The notes: generated by a model not told the origin, from the letters alone. DNA of 64,000 nucleotides from Fibrobacter sp. (GCF_017545445.1 NZ_JAFWOM010000168.1:1-64000); one strand, 5' to 3'; positions 34,643 through 44,061 are shown, counted from the first letter of the stretch. Translations and numbers: made by a program.

Positions 34643-35952
34643 TGCGCCTTGTTTCTCGGTTGTTCTCTTTCTTGAGTTTCGTTTTGGCCGTTGTGGCTTT
34701 AGCGACGGTATCTGCTGTTGCCGCTCCCAAGAAGACGGATGCCCAGATTGACGAACAAAAGAATGCGTTGAAAAAGCTGGAAGTCGATTTGGCGAAAAAG
34801 CGAGAAGAACTTGCTGTGCTTGAGACCGAAGAAAAGGGTGTTTTGAACACGATTTCGCTCTTGGACCAGAACTTGAACCGCACGCGTTCGTACTTGTCGG
34901 CGCTTTCGAAAAACGAAGATATGCTGCAAGATGCGGTGAAGCAATTGGTACTAGATATTGACTCGCTGGATCACAAAATCAAGGACCGCAAACGCGCCAT
35001 GCGAAAGCGAATTAGGAATTTGTATGTACATGGCCGTAGCAGCGATGCCGAAATTTTATTTGATCTCTTGACCAAGAACGGAAACCCGGAGCGTGAAGTT
35101 TATTGGGTTCATCACTTGTTGAACCGCGACCACGAGGATGTAGAAACTCTTCGCAGTCTTGTCGCGGAACGCACGCAAAAGCAACAGGCTCAAGAAAAAA
35201 ATTTGGCGGAACTCACGAGACTCCGCTCCCGCAAGGCGGTCGAAGAACGCAGTCTTGTGGCGCAGATGAACGGACAGTCGCGAGTGCTCAATTCCCTCAA
35301 GCAGGACAAGGCTTTGCAACGCATGGCCCTCAAGGAATTTGAACGCAACCAGAAGACGATGCTCGCTCTTTTGAAAAAGCTCGAAGAACGCCGCAAGCGC
35401 GAAATCGAAGAAGCGAAAAAAGCTGAAGCGGCCCGCCTTGCCGCCCTCAAGAAAAAGGAACGTGAAGCCGAGAAAAAGCGTCAGGCCGAAAAGAAACGCG
35501 AAGCGGAGAAGAGTCGCCAGAGCGAAACGGCGAAAAAGACGGTTCAGGCGTTGCCGTTCAAAGGCCCGAAGTGCATGCCCATGGAAGGCCCGATTATCAG
35601 CGAATACGGCTTGCAGGAACATCCGGTGCTCCACATCATGACGCGTAACTTGGGTGTCGAAATCCGCGGAAAACGCGGTGGCCGCATCCGCGCCGCTGCT
35701 GCCGGAACCGTGGCGATGGTCTCCGAAATTGACGGTCGCGGCCCCTCCGTCATCATCGAACATGAGGACGGAACCTACACAGTTTATGGTCACATGAAAG
35801 CAATTCACGTCCAAGAGGGCAAAAGTGTCAAGAAATGCGAGGAAATTGGAGAAGTGGGCGATATCGCTTCGTTAAATGGAATTAAATTGTACTTTCAAGT
35901 AAGCGAAGGGACACAAACCGTGGACCCATTGCAATGGTTGAAGCAAAAATGA
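34642..35952 (+). CDS. envC: EnvC-like murein hydrolase activator (degenerate LytM)
   Basis: 436 residues. A signal peptide is followed by two long coiled-coil stretches (about 30-115 and 170-300, the second rich in Lys/Glu/Ala) and a C-terminal M23/LytM domain. The zinc ligands are incomplete: the first His is not followed by the Asp (HIMTRNLGVEI), and the last HxH is replaced by LYFQV, so it should not cut peptidoglycan itself. EnvC of E. coli is likewise inactive and activates amidases on command of FtsX. The coupling to ftsX supports this role. Confidence 0.9.
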   Translation: MRLVSRLFSFLSFVLAVVALATVSAVAAPKKTDAQIDEQKNALKKLEVDLAKKREELAVLETEEKGVLNTISLLDQNLNRTRSYLSALSKNEDMLQDAVKQLVLDIDSLDHKIKDRKRAMRKRIRNLYVHGRSSDAEILFDLLTKNGNPEREVYWVHHLLNRDHEDVETLRSLVAERTQKQQAQEKNLAELTRLRSRKAVEERSLVAQMNGQSRVLNSLKQDKALQRMALKEFERNQKTMLALLKKLEERRKREIEEAKKAEAARLAALKKKEREAEKKRQAEKKREAEKSRQSETAKKTVQALPFKGPKCMPMEGPIISEYGLQEHPVLHIMTRNLGVEIRGKRGGRIRAAAAGTVAMVSEIDGRGPSVIIEHEDGTYTVYGHMKAIHVQEGKSVKKCEEIGEVGDIASLNGIKLYFQVSEGTQTVDPLQWLKQK

Positions 35953-37073
35953 TAGAATATCGCTTGAATGGTCCCGCCTCCCAGGAACGAATTCGCATTC
36001 GTCTTATGTCGGCGTTGCGTGAGAACCGGTTCCCGCAGTCGATTCTAATCGACGGTCCTGTAGGCATTGGCAAAAAGGCCTTGGCGATGGAAATTGCCCA
36101 GGCGTTGCAGTGCACGAATGCAAGCGTTCGTCCCTGCGGAAAATGCTTCGGCTGCAAGATGGCCGCCGATACCGGCGTGACGGACAACTGGGTCGTGCCG
36201 ATGGAAGCGAAAGAAGCGAGCGCCCGCAATGCAGCTGATGTCTCTGCCGGGAGTTCCGCTAAGACGATCCAGGACTTCAAGCAGGCGTACATCGAAGAAA
36301 TTACGAAGAACCCGTACCGCGTCGATATTTTCAGCGCCGGCGCCCTTATTTCGGTGGAACTCATCCGCACGATGACCGCCTCTTTTGCGATGAAGGGCGA
36401 CCGCGTCCGCGTGGTGATTATTGCAGAAGCCGACCGCATGAACGATTCTGCGGCAAACGCGTTCCTCAAGACGCTCGAAGAAGTTCCGCCGAACACGTAT
36501 TTCATTTTGACGACCTCGTCCCGCGAAAAACTTTTGCAGACCATCCGTTCGCGTTGTTTGGCTTTGCATTTGCCGCCATTGACGGATGACGAAGTCCGCA
36601 AGGAAGCTGCCCGCGTGGGCGGCGAAGAATTTGACGAATCGACTCTGACCGATGACGTGGTTGGGCTTGCGGTGGGTTCTCCCGGCATGGCCCTTTACTA
36701 TGCGGAACATGCGAAGGCGTGGTGCTCACTCGCTGTCGATTTTATCGAGAAATCGCTTTCGCAAGATTACACGGACTTGTTCTTTGAACTGGATGATTCC
36801 GGCCTCGAAGACCCGGCGATCGTGAACCGCTTCTTGGAGGTCCTGTCGTTCTTGATTGCGGACTTGCTGCGCCAACAATCGGGTGCTCCGCTCCGCATTC
36901 CTGATGCTACAAGCCGCGTGAATCTTGAACGCTATCCGCAGGTGGGAGCTTCGGCTTTGGAACTTGGGCTTGTGTGCGTCCAGGAAACGATGTCGCAAAT
37001 TGCCTCAAGACGTATGGCGGCAGTCATGTGCCTCCAGAATCTTGCCATGAAACTTTTTGAAGGCTACAAGTAA
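35949..37073 (+). CDS. holB: DNA polymerase III delta' subunit
   Basis: 374 residues from the ATG at 35949 (ATGA overlap with the envC-like stop). AAA+ clamp-loader features: Walker A GPVGIGKKAL, zinc module CGKCFGC, a long insert, then VVIIAEADRMN, AFLKTLEEVPPNTYFILTTSS and the SRC motif (IRSRC). Delta' helps open the sliding clamp. It lies in a run from ftsX to recJ with no gap, so cell-division and replication genes are co-transcribed here. Confidence 0.92.
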   Translation: MIEYRLNGPASQERIRIRLMSALRENRFPQSILIDGPVGIGKKALAMEIAQALQCTNASVRPCGKCFGCKMAADTGVTDNWVVPMEAKEASARNAADVSAGSSAKTIQDFKQAYIEEITKNPYRVDIFSAGALISVELIRTMTASFAMKGDRVRVVIIAEADRMNDSAANAFLKTLEEVPPNTYFILTTSSREKLLQTIRSRCLALHLPPLTDDEVRKEAARVGGEEFDESTLTDDVVGLAVGSPGMALYYAEHAKAWCSLAVDFIEKSLSQDYTDLFFELDDSGLEDPAIVNRFLEVLSFLIADLLRQQSGAPLRIPDATSRVNLERYPQVGASALELGLVCVQETMSQIASRRMAAVMCLQNLAMKLFEGYK

Positions 37074-37074
37074 A

Positions 37075-38787
37075 ATGGAAGATCTTGTCGCCTCAACTTT
37101 GTCCTCTACGTTAAAGATTCCGCATGCGGTGGCGAGGTTCCTCGTTTCGCGTGGCATTAAGACGGTGGCCGATGCGTACCACATGCTGTGTTCCAGCGAA
37201 TGCGATGTGCACGACCCGTTCCTCATGATGGGTATGGACAAGGCTGTGGAATGGATTCTCGCGGTCCGCGAACGCGGCGAGCGTGTGTTCATTTTTGGCG
37301 ATTACGACTTGGACGGTATGACCTCGGTCACACTTTTGACGCGTTGCCTCAAAATGGTGGGCGTCGAATCGGAATGGCGACTGCCAAACCGCTTTGGCGA
37401 CGGCTACGGGCTTTCTGTGGCTGCCGTGGATGAAATGTACGCTGCTGGCGCCCGTAACTTGATTACCGTGGATACCGGCATTACTGCGAATGTGGAAATC
37501 GCATACGCCAAGCAACTGGGCATGGCGGTCATGGTCATGGACCATCACCAACCGTCGGGCGATGGACTGCCCGTGAGCGATGTGCTCTTGGACCCGCACC
37601 AGGATGGCGATGATTACCCGAATCCTGAACTTTGCGGTGTCGGTGTTTCGTATAAGTTTATCTGTGCCTTGTTCAGCCGCCTCGGAAAGCCGAACCCCGT
37701 GGAATATTTGGACTTGGTCGCTCTCGGGACGCTTGCGGACTTGGTGCAGATGACTCCCGAAAACCGCTACTTTACGCGTTCGGGGTTGGATTGTTTGAAG
37801 AATAGCCGCTGGCCTGGTGTGCAAGAAATGTACGCCTCCCTCATGAAACCGCACAGCTGCGTGGGCGGCATCGACGTGATGTACAAGCTCGCTCCGCTCC
37901 TGAATGCTCCTGGCCGCATGGAACGCCCGGACCCGGCCCTTAAACTTCTTTTGTGCGAAAATAAGAGCGAGGCTCCGCAGCTTCTGGAAGAACTCAAAAA
38001 GTGGAACACGCTCCGCAAGGAAAAAGAAGCCGAAATCACCGGAATGGCGATGGAACAGGTCAAGTCGCTTTACGGCGATACCGTCCCGACGGTCATTGTG
38101 GTTGCCGGTGAAAATTGGCATGTGGGCGTGATTGGCATTGTCGCGGCAAAGCTTGCGCAGGAATTCCATAGGCCGTCTGCGGTGCTTTCGATTATCGACG
38201 GCATGGCGCATGCGAGTGCCCGTGCTGTTCCCGGATTCAACTGGCATAAGGCTCTCTTTGAAAGCCGCGACCTGTTCGACCGTTGGGGCGGACATGCGAA
38301 TGCGGCTGGCTTTTCGCTCGAATCTGCAAAAATAGAAGAACTGCGCGGTCGATTGTTGCAGTCTGCAAAAGATCAAGGCTACACGGGCGAAATCATTGAC
38401 GTGGATGAATCGTACCCCTACGACATCAAAATTGCTCTCCGTGAATTGACTGTAGAAACGCGAGTCCCGAGCGGAAGATTCCCTGTCCGTGAACGTTCGA
38501 TTCTCGAATTCATCGACTTGCTCGAACCGTTTGGCGGTAATTTCCCGTATCCAGTGTTCCGTGCGGAAGGCGTTACAGTGCATCGGGTGCGTGAACTGCG
38601 CGGTGGCCATTTGCAGATGGAAATTTCTCAGGCGGGGAGTGCTGTATATCCGGCTATTGCTTTTGGGCTTCGCAAGAGCAAGGCTTTGCTTGGGCGTTCC
38701 CGTCCGGTGACTGTCGTTTTCGAACCCATTTGGAATTACTACAACAACACCAAGACGGTGCAGCTTTGCATCAAGTCCATCGAGTAG
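37075..38787 (+). CDS. recJ: Single-strand DNA exonuclease RecJ
   Basis: 570 residues. DHH phosphoesterase motifs: FGDYDLDGMTSV, VDTGIT, VMDHHQP, and a DHHA1 motif GGHANAAGF; the C-terminal OB-like region is normal. RecJ resects 5' ends in repair and recombination. The ATG at 37075 follows the holB stop by one base (TAAAATG). Confidence 0.95.
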   Translation: MEDLVASTLSSTLKIPHAVARFLVSRGIKTVADAYHMLCSSECDVHDPFLMMGMDKAVEWILAVRERGERVFIFGDYDLDGMTSVTLLTRCLKMVGVESEWRLPNRFGDGYGLSVAAVDEMYAAGARNLITVDTGITANVEIAYAKQLGMAVMVMDHHQPSGDGLPVSDVLLDPHQDGDDYPNPELCGVGVSYKFICALFSRLGKPNPVEYLDLVALGTLADLVQMTPENRYFTRSGLDCLKNSRWPGVQEMYASLMKPHSCVGGIDVMYKLAPLLNAPGRMERPDPALKLLLCENKSEAPQLLEELKKWNTLRKEKEAEITGMAMEQVKSLYGDTVPTVIVVAGENWHVGVIGIVAAKLAQEFHRPSAVLSIIDGMAHASARAVPGFNWHKALFESRDLFDRWGGHANAAGFSLESAKIEELRGRLLQSAKDQGYTGEIIDVDESYPYDIKIALRELTVETRVPSGRFPVRERSILEFIDLLEPFGGNFPYPVFRAEGVTVHRVRELRGGHLQMEISQAGSAVYPAIAFGLRKSKALLGRSRPVTVVFEPIWNYYNNTKTVQLCIKSIE

Positions 38788-38790
38788 GCC

Positions 38791-39312
38791 ATGTTGAAAC
38801 GTAACGCTCCTATGTTCGCTTTTATGCTCGTCTTTGTGGCGGTGCTATACTTTGTCTATAGCATTCCTCATTACGAACCCATCGTGGAAGTCGAAGAAGA
38901 AAAAAAAGAGGATGTTGTTGAGGAATCGTTTAACGGGCGTGTTGAAATGCCTTCCATTGATGAAATTTATGTGATTGAAAATACCGCAGGGCGTGACTTG
39001 AATAAAATTGCACTGTTCTTGGAAGGCCGTGCTGCCGGATTGCATTATCTTTCGTCGGAGTATTTCAAAAAATTCAAGGTTCGCCACAAAAGTAACAGAG
39101 CTGTAAAATCCGACGATGATGTGTTTCTTGGATTGCATCTCACGCTCGATAGCCTTGGACGCTTTAATAGCCCCAAAATCATGTTCTCGGATTCCGATGA
39201 CGAGGTCTTCACGGTCAAACTGCTGAAGCATGTCGAATACTTTTGGCGACTGCCTCCTAGCAAGCAGGGCCTGCTTGAAATGTGGATCCCCATCCGCTTC
39301 CATGCGAATTAG
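38791..39312 (+). CDS. Membrane-anchored protein with TonB-like C-terminal region
   Basis: 173 residues: one membrane helix (residues about 8-25), an acidic Glu/Lys linker (VEVEEEKKEDVVEE), and a C-terminal domain in which KVRHKSNRA..., LDSLGRFNSPKI and FWRLPPSKQGLLEMWIPIRF recall the TonB C-terminal fold (a strand, a helix ending in W.LPP, a final strand). The resemblance is weak and only by pattern. It follows recJ after 3 bases. Downstream is a heptad tract. Confidence 0.65.
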   Translation: MLKRNAPMFAFMLVFVAVLYFVYSIPHYEPIVEVEEEKKEDVVEESFNGRVEMPSIDEIYVIENTAGRDLNKIALFLEGRAAGLHYLSSEYFKKFKVRHKSNRAVKSDDDVFLGLHLTLDSLGRFNSPKIMFSDSDDEVFTVKLLKHVEYFWRLPPSKQGLLEMWIPIRFHAN

Positions 39313-39375
39313 TAGCTAGTCAATAGTCATTGGTCATTAGTTTTTGGTTCGTAGTCCTTAGTCATTAGTTATTGA
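39309..39375. repeat. Heptad tract
   Basis: TAGTCAA TAGTCAT TGGTCAT TAG and CTTAGTC ATTAGTTATTG, period 7, starting at the stop codon of the 38791-39312 gene (TAGTAG). Confidence 0.75.
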
Positions 39376-39402
39376 CAAAAAAGAAGCCCCACTATGTGGG
39401 GC
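39375..39402 (-). terminator. Terminator of minus-strand unknown gene
   Basis: Perfect stem GCCCCAC / GTGGGGC, loop TAT, followed on the minus strand by TTCTTTTTT. Confidence 0.85.
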
Positions 39403-39464
39403 ATGAAAAAGATTTGTGGAGACGACAATGAACTTTGCCATCGACCACAGTGCTGAGATCGGCT

Positions 39465-39893
39465 TTACTTGTTTCTCAGAATTTCGACGAGCTGCTTTGC
39501 GTTCTTTTCGATGAGGACGAACGCTTCGAACATGCGGGCTTCGCGCCACTTGGTCATGAACTTCGTCTGCCAATCGACGGCGATAGACTGCGGATCCTTC
39601 GGACCGTTTTCGTTCTGGTACCAGACTTCTTTCGTGATTTCGCGGATCATGGCGCCCATTTCGGCTGCCGGCTGGAGGGAACCCTTGCAAAGAAGCAGAG
39701 CGCGCAAATTGTCGAGCAGAATTTCGTCAGAAGGCTGTTCTGCATCCTCGTGGGCGCATTCCCAAATTTCATCACGATGGCGTTCCGTCCAGTCAATCAA
39801 GTGCTTTTTCATCTTTTCGAGCTCGCCCTTGGCCAACTTTTCATCAACCGCTTCACGCGGGTAGTAGATGCTGTTCGGATAGAATTCAATCAT
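39465..39893 (-). CDS. Conserved-looking cytosolic helical protein, unknown function
   Basis: 142 residues, no signal or membrane segment. GGTGG precedes the ATG. Predicted all-helical and acidic; notable phrases are MIEFYPNSIYYPREAVDEKLAKGELEK and PKDPQSIAVDWQTKFMTKWREARMFEAF. No family is recognised. Has its own terminator and a tRNA-Leu upstream on the same strand, so it could share the tRNA promoter. Confidence 0.65.
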   Translation of the reverse strand: MIEFYPNSIYYPREAVDEKLAKGELEKMKKHLIDWTERHRDEIWECAHEDAEQPSDEILLDNLRALLLCKGSLQPAAEMGAMIREITKEVWYQNENGPKDPQSIAVDWQTKFMTKWREARMFEAFVLIEKNAKQLVEILRNK

Positions 39894-39934
39894 GATGTTC
39901 CACCTTCACGATGTTGAAGCTTCGTAAAAAACAA

Positions 39935-40017
<83 letters not shown>

Positions 40018-40246
40018 AGGTTGTGCATGCAGAATATAGCAAATTTTGAGGCTTTTAAATCAAATAAAATGGAAAACCTTTATGGTTTTTATCACATTTT
40101 TCTCTAAAAATTATTTTCTGTTTGCAAATATTTACTTTTGGGTTCCATTAATATATATTATGGAGTGGACTAGATGAAAAAAGATTTTAATTGCTAACTT
40201 TTGATTTGGCTTAGATTTAGGAGATTTATTGCGTGGAGATTTTGCT

Positions 40247-40807
40247 ATGAAGGTAGGTCAATCTAGAAAGAAAGGCTTTACGCTGGTAGAAGTCTTAGTT
40301 GTCGTTGTCATTATGGGCATTTTGTCTTCAATGGGCGTTGTGAGTATTGCCGGTGCTGTCGCTAATGCTCGTGTGAAGGACTATGCTCAAAATACCGCAG
40401 CTTTTTTTGAGCGCATTGCCAATGATGCCAATAGAATGTCCAAGCCTCTTTGCATCAAAATAGATCGGGAACGTCGAAATCCGGTTTTTCTTGTATATAC
40501 AGACGCCGCATGTGAAACGGATCTTTATGACTCTTTAGTGCTTGAAACGCCTGCCAGATATGATTGCGTGAGTGAGTTTGAAGACGATCTTTTTGAATCT
40601 TTTTGTCAAAATGAAGGTTCCGATAACAGTGATTGGTCGAATGGGGTCTTTTTTAGACCTCGTATAGGGCTTTCTGCGGCACCAAGCAAGATGTCTTTAT
40701 GTATCCAGTATGGGGATGATCGTGTTTTCGGTGGAATTGTAAAATGCGCAAATAAAAACATGATTCTTCCTGTGTGGAATTCAGGTGACGCTTGGCTTTC
40801 ATTATAG
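40247..40807 (+). CDS. Type II/IV pseudopilin (GspH/FimT type)
   Basis: About 186 residues. KKGFTLVEVLVVVVIMGIL is the prepilin cleavage site and hydrophobic helix; processing by prepilin peptidase after Gly is expected. Two starts are plausible: ATG 40247 with GGAG 8 bases upstream, or TTG 40229 with TAGGAG. The rest of the protein contains Cys pairs and a globular domain resembling GspH/FimT minor pilins. A second pseudopilin gene follows 14 bases later. Core secretion or pilus genes are not in the window, so this is an outlying minor-pilin pair. Confidence 0.85.
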   Translation: MKVGQSRKKGFTLVEVLVVVVIMGILSSMGVVSIAGAVANARVKDYAQNTAAFFERIANDANRMSKPLCIKIDRERRNPVFLVYTDAACETDLYDSLVLETPARYDCVSEFEDDLFESFCQNEGSDNSDWSNGVFFRPRIGLSAAPSKMSLCIQYGDDRVFGGIVKCANKNMILPVWNSGDAWLSL

Positions 40808-40821
40808 AAGGTAATTGATTT

Positions 40822-41292
40822 ATGACGAATGTTTTTAAGAATAAGAAAGGATTTGGTATAGCGGAAATCTTGGTTGCTGCGGCAGTCCTTGGTTTTATGT
40901 ATATGGCCGTGTTGAACATGCATAGTGGAAATCATGATGCGCTATTGCGTATTCGCGGTCGTGATGGTGCGGTCGATGTTGCACAGCAGGTCATAGATTC
41001 TCTCAAGTCTGTGGGACTCGCTTCTATTCCGTCGAAATCTGACGAACCGACGACTTTCGATGTGGATCCTATTGAGCGCTCTTGGGAGCGTAGCACTAGT
41101 TGGGGTGGCGGTTCCGCCAAGGTGACTTACACACCGGTGGTTACGGTTGAGCCGACTGCTGATTACACATCGGAATCATCATCGCAGTTCGAGACGATCC
41201 AGCGTGTCTATGCAAAACAAGTGAAAGTCAGAGTGTCTTGGAACTTTAAAGGTACCACGCAGTCGATAGAAGTTTCGAGCGTTATTAGATAA
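40822..41292 (+). CDS. PilV/GspI-like minor pseudopilin
   Basis: 156 residues beginning MTNVFKNKKGFGIAEILVAA: a divergent prepilin motif in which the usual TLVE is replaced by GIAE, keeping Glu5. It resembles minor pilins that share an operon with FimT (PilV). The globular part holds a W.R...W stretch and ends at the start of a heptad repeat tract. It presumably assembles with the gene product upstream. Confidence 0.8.
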   Translation: MTNVFKNKKGFGIAEILVAAAVLGFMYMAVLNMHSGNHDALLRIRGRDGAVDVAQQVIDSLKSVGLASIPSKSDEPTTFDVDPIERSWERSTSWGGGSAKVTYTPVVTVEPTADYTSESSSQFETIQRVYAKQVKVRVSWNFKGTTQSIEVSSVIR

Positions 41293-41412
41293 TAGGTTAC
41301 AGGTTGTAGGTTATAGGTTGTAGGAATAATGTCACGTGCTTCGCACGTATTTATAGGACGGCTTCGCCGTGATTATAAATCCTAATCCCTAACCCCTATC
41401 ACCTATCCCCTA
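41292..41412. repeat. Inverted heptad tracts between convergent genes
   Basis: TAGGTTA CAGGTTG TAGGTTA TAGGTTG TAGG (41292-41325) faces CCTAATC CCTAACC CCTATCA CCTATCC CCT (41380-41412). Between the arms are ACGTGC-TTC-GCACGT and ACGGC-TTC-GCCGT hairpins. The right arm forms the last codons of the YwqK-type gene. Confidence 0.85.
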
Positions 41413-42655
41413 AAAGATGCATAATTACCGGCCGGTTCTTGCCGTGTTCTGTCTTGTGGATGGTGAGCTTGCCTGTGCTGTCGTAGCTGAACTGGTCGCC
41501 TACGCGTTCTCCGTTTACGTACGTAAGGCTGTCTTTCAATATCCCGCTTTTGTACCAGTTGCGCCAGATGCCATGCCGCTTGGCGTCGCCATCCTGGTTT
41601 GATTGCCAGAATCCTTCGCTTGCCATTTTGCCACCCAAGCTGTCCGGGTAAAAACTGCGGCTTTCCATAATTTGTCCGTTGTCCCAAACTTCTTCGTACT
41701 TGAGTACGTGCCCTTTCTTGTAGTGCCAGAGCGTTCCGGTAATGAGGTCGTCGTCTGCAATACGGACAAACGTGGATTCTGCACAAACTTTATACGTTGT
41801 CTTGTCTCCGTTGCTTGTGCCACAAATGCCAAAGTCCGTTCGCAGGTCGTCTTGCAAAATGGATTTTGCAATGACGTTTCCTTCGCCATCAAAATAAAGC
41901 CATGTGGAATCGCGGTGTCCGTCTTTCCAGAATTCTTTCTTTTGTATATCACTGTTTCCGTAAAAGAAAATGCGCTCCCCGTCGAGTTTCCCCAGTAGCC
42001 AGTTTTCGCGGAGCTGCAACGTTTTTCCGTTCGGGTAATAGAAATCGCTCAATCCGTTTTTAATACCTTGTTTGCAATTCTGCTCGAATTCCAAGGCTCC
42101 GTCCGGTGCGTATTGCTTAAAAACGCCCGCATCTGTTGTGCTAAAACAGGAATTTTCTATAGCAGGTTTTCCATTGCTATGCCATTTTTTCCAGATGCCG
42201 ATGGAATCGCCTTTGTCGTTGTAGTGTTCTTCGAAGGATTTTACTTTTTCGTCGTGGGTGCTTGCGGTATGGTGAAAGCCTTCCCAGTCGCCTACGGGGT
42301 GGTCGTCCTTGTAATAGCGGATGGCCTCGACTTTCTTGTTCTGGTAGTAGCTCGTCCATTTGCCGTCGCGGAGCCCGTCCTTGTACGAGCCTATCATAGC
42401 GACATCACCAAAGCCTGTCCAGCGTTTGAATTCTCCGTTGGGCATGTTGTTCTTGTACGGTATTTCGAGTTCCTTGATGCCGTCGTTGTACCATTCGTTG
42501 CGTTTGAGGATGGTTCCGTCCGAATAGACCCAGATGGAGGTCTTCTTGACTCCGTTGACGTGCCTTGCGATGATTTGTTCTTCGGCACGTTCGACGGTAC
42601 AGCCGGCGAAACTGCATAAAAGGGCAAAAAAAGCGAGAGAAATAGAAAACTTCAT
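41399..42655 (-). CDS. Lipoprotein with YwqK/MORN-like repeats
   Basis: 418 residues from the ATG at 42655. A lipoprotein signal ends in FAGC. The rest is a chain of about 15 short repeats of the form G....W...G......Y..G (for example DGLRDGKWTSYYQNKKVEAIRYYKDDHPVGDWEGF), the YwqK/MORN variant (COG2849). Such proteins are sometimes labelled antitoxins, but no toxin gene is adjacent and the lipid signal points to an envelope role. The final codons lie in a heptad tract. Divergent from the gene at 42690 with only 34 bases between. Confidence 0.82.
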   Translation of the reverse strand: MKFSISLAFFALLCSFAGCTVERAEEQIIARHVNGVKKTSIWVYSDGTILKRNEWYNDGIKELEIPYKNNMPNGEFKRWTGFGDVAMIGSYKDGLRDGKWTSYYQNKKVEAIRYYKDDHPVGDWEGFHHTASTHDEKVKSFEEHYNDKGDSIGIWKKWHSNGKPAIENSCFSTTDAGVFKQYAPDGALEFEQNCKQGIKNGLSDFYYPNGKTLQLRENWLLGKLDGERIFFYGNSDIQKKEFWKDGHRDSTWLYFDGEGNVIAKSILQDDLRTDFGICGTSNGDKTTYKVCAESTFVRIADDDLITGTLWHYKKGHVLKYEEVWDNGQIMESRSFYPDSLGGKMASEGFWQSNQDGDAKRHGIWRNWYKSGILKDSLTYVNGERVGDQFSYDSTGKLTIHKTEHGKNRPVIMHLLGDR

Positions 42656-42689
42656 TGTTCGTAAAGTAGAAAAAAAGTAATTTCTAGGT

Positions 42690-43475
42690 GTGAATGAACA
42701 GGTAAAAAAATCGATTGCACAAACTTTGCAGCAAAGAATACAAACCCCATGGGTTTGGCTTGTCTTTGTTCTCACGATTTGTTTGACGGCCCTGTTTTAC
42801 GTTTCGCAAAAACCGCAAGTCGCCGTTTATTCGCAGTACGTCAAGTCGCTGAGCGATTACCAGTATGCCGAGGTGAGCTTGATGCGTTCCATGGAGCGGG
42901 TGCGGGGCGGCTTCGAGGTGGATTCTTTGTTTGTCATTTCGCAGATGATGACACTTCGCGAGGTGGCGGTTTCGTTCGAAAAGGGCGTTCAGAAATTGGA
43001 GCAGGCCGGGTTCTCGTCGCCGCCCAAGGCTGCTGTTTCGCAATTCGAGACGAACGTTGTCGCTAAAGTCGCATGCTTGCGCCGTTATCTTTCAGAGCGT
43101 TTGGCGTGGTTTACCGAGCTGGAATACTTCTATATCGCGATGGAATTGAATTCTGCGGAAGTCGATTTACAGCTTATGCGAAAGCTGGATTCCGCAAAAG
43201 CGGGGTACGCCGTCAGGCCGGATTCGGTGGATTTGCCTATGCCGCTTGCAAGGAGCGCGGAACTGTTGCTTCAAAAGAATTTGGAACTTCGCAATGCTTG
43301 GAATCAGTTCGATAACGACAAGACTCTTAGCGTAAGCGATGAACTGCTCCACTTTTTCCAGATGGAAAACTTGAAAGAAATTTCTTTGTCGGAAAATGTT
43401 CCGCTTGTGTTTTACTTTTTGTCGCTGGTGCTTTTGCTAGCCACATTTTTCTTTATATTCAAGTCTAAACAGTAA
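42690..43475 (+). CDS. Membrane protein with periplasmic helical domain, unknown function
   Basis: 261 residues from a GTG at 42690. One membrane helix at about 22-40 and another at about 237-257, with a helical and charged periplasmic part between. No family is recognised. The build (two helices flanking a helical domain) resembles sensor inputs, but no signalling domain is attached. It is followed after 10 bases by another membrane gene of similar build. Confidence 0.65.
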   Translation: MNEQVKKSIAQTLQQRIQTPWVWLVFVLTICLTALFYVSQKPQVAVYSQYVKSLSDYQYAEVSLMRSMERVRGGFEVDSLFVISQMMTLREVAVSFEKGVQKLEQAGFSSPPKAAVSQFETNVVAKVACLRRYLSERLAWFTELEYFYIAMELNSAEVDLQLMRKLDSAKAGYAVRPDSVDLPMPLARSAELLLQKNLELRNAWNQFDNDKTLSVSDELLHFFQMENLKEISLSENVPLVFYFLSLVLLLATFFFIFKSKQ

Positions 43476-43485
43476 AGGGTTGAAA

Positions 43486-44061
43486 ATGTCTTTTTTCCGT
43501 GTCCGTAAAGTTGCTTTTATTAATTTCGGTCTGCTTTTTATGTTCCTTGCATGCTGGCTGTTCTGGTATATTTACCCAGTCGCAAGGAGTATTACCAAGG
43601 AATTTTCTTTTGAATATGGATTTGCCGCTGCCGAGTGGTCGGATCATGTTTTTTACGGCAAAGTGAGTTATGCGGCGATTCCTAGCCTGTTCGGTGGATC
43701 GAACATTCCGTTTTTCGACAAGACGTTCTTCCAAATCAACGGGGACACGGGGGCTACGTTTGTTCTTTATGCTGACGATGAAATTCTCGACCGCATGGCG
43801 GAGTGGTTCGACTTTTCGGCAGAGAACGCAAGCGAGGTGCCGCTTGAAATTTACGCTGTGAAAGTAGGGGACAAGTATATCGTAAAGTCGATGGCTTCGA
43901 CAGAGGGTGAACTCAGTTGGGAAGAGTTGTCGGTTGATTATCATTTTTATTGGTGCTTCGTGGGACTCGGCCTAGTCTCTTTGATGTTTATCGGTGGATT
44001 GACTCTTGTATTGATTGGCATATTCCATAAGCCGCGCCGGAGAAAATTAGAGGAAGAATGA
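43486..44061 (+). CDS. Membrane protein, unknown function
   Basis: 191 residues from the ATG at 43486 (AAAGGG upstream). Membrane helices at about 10-30 and 152-178 enclose a periplasmic domain with several beta-like stretches; the C-terminus is Arg/Lys rich and cytosolic. The overall plan mirrors that of the gene before it. Not recognised. The stop overlaps the following gene (ATGA). Confidence 0.65.
   Translation: MSFFRVRKVAFINFGLLFMFLACWLFWYIYPVARSITKEFSFEYGFAAAEWSDHVFYGKVSYAAIPSLFGGSNIPFFDKTFFQINGDTGATFVLYADDEILDRMAEWFDFSAENASEVPLEIYAVKVGDKYIVKSMASTEGELSWEELSVDYHFYWCFVGLGLVSLMFIGGLTLVLIGIFHKPRRRKLEEE

Noticed and set aside
41399-42655. Toxin-antitoxin system from YwqK naming
   Set aside because: No toxin gene lies beside it and the product is a lipoprotein; the family label antitoxin is not supported here.
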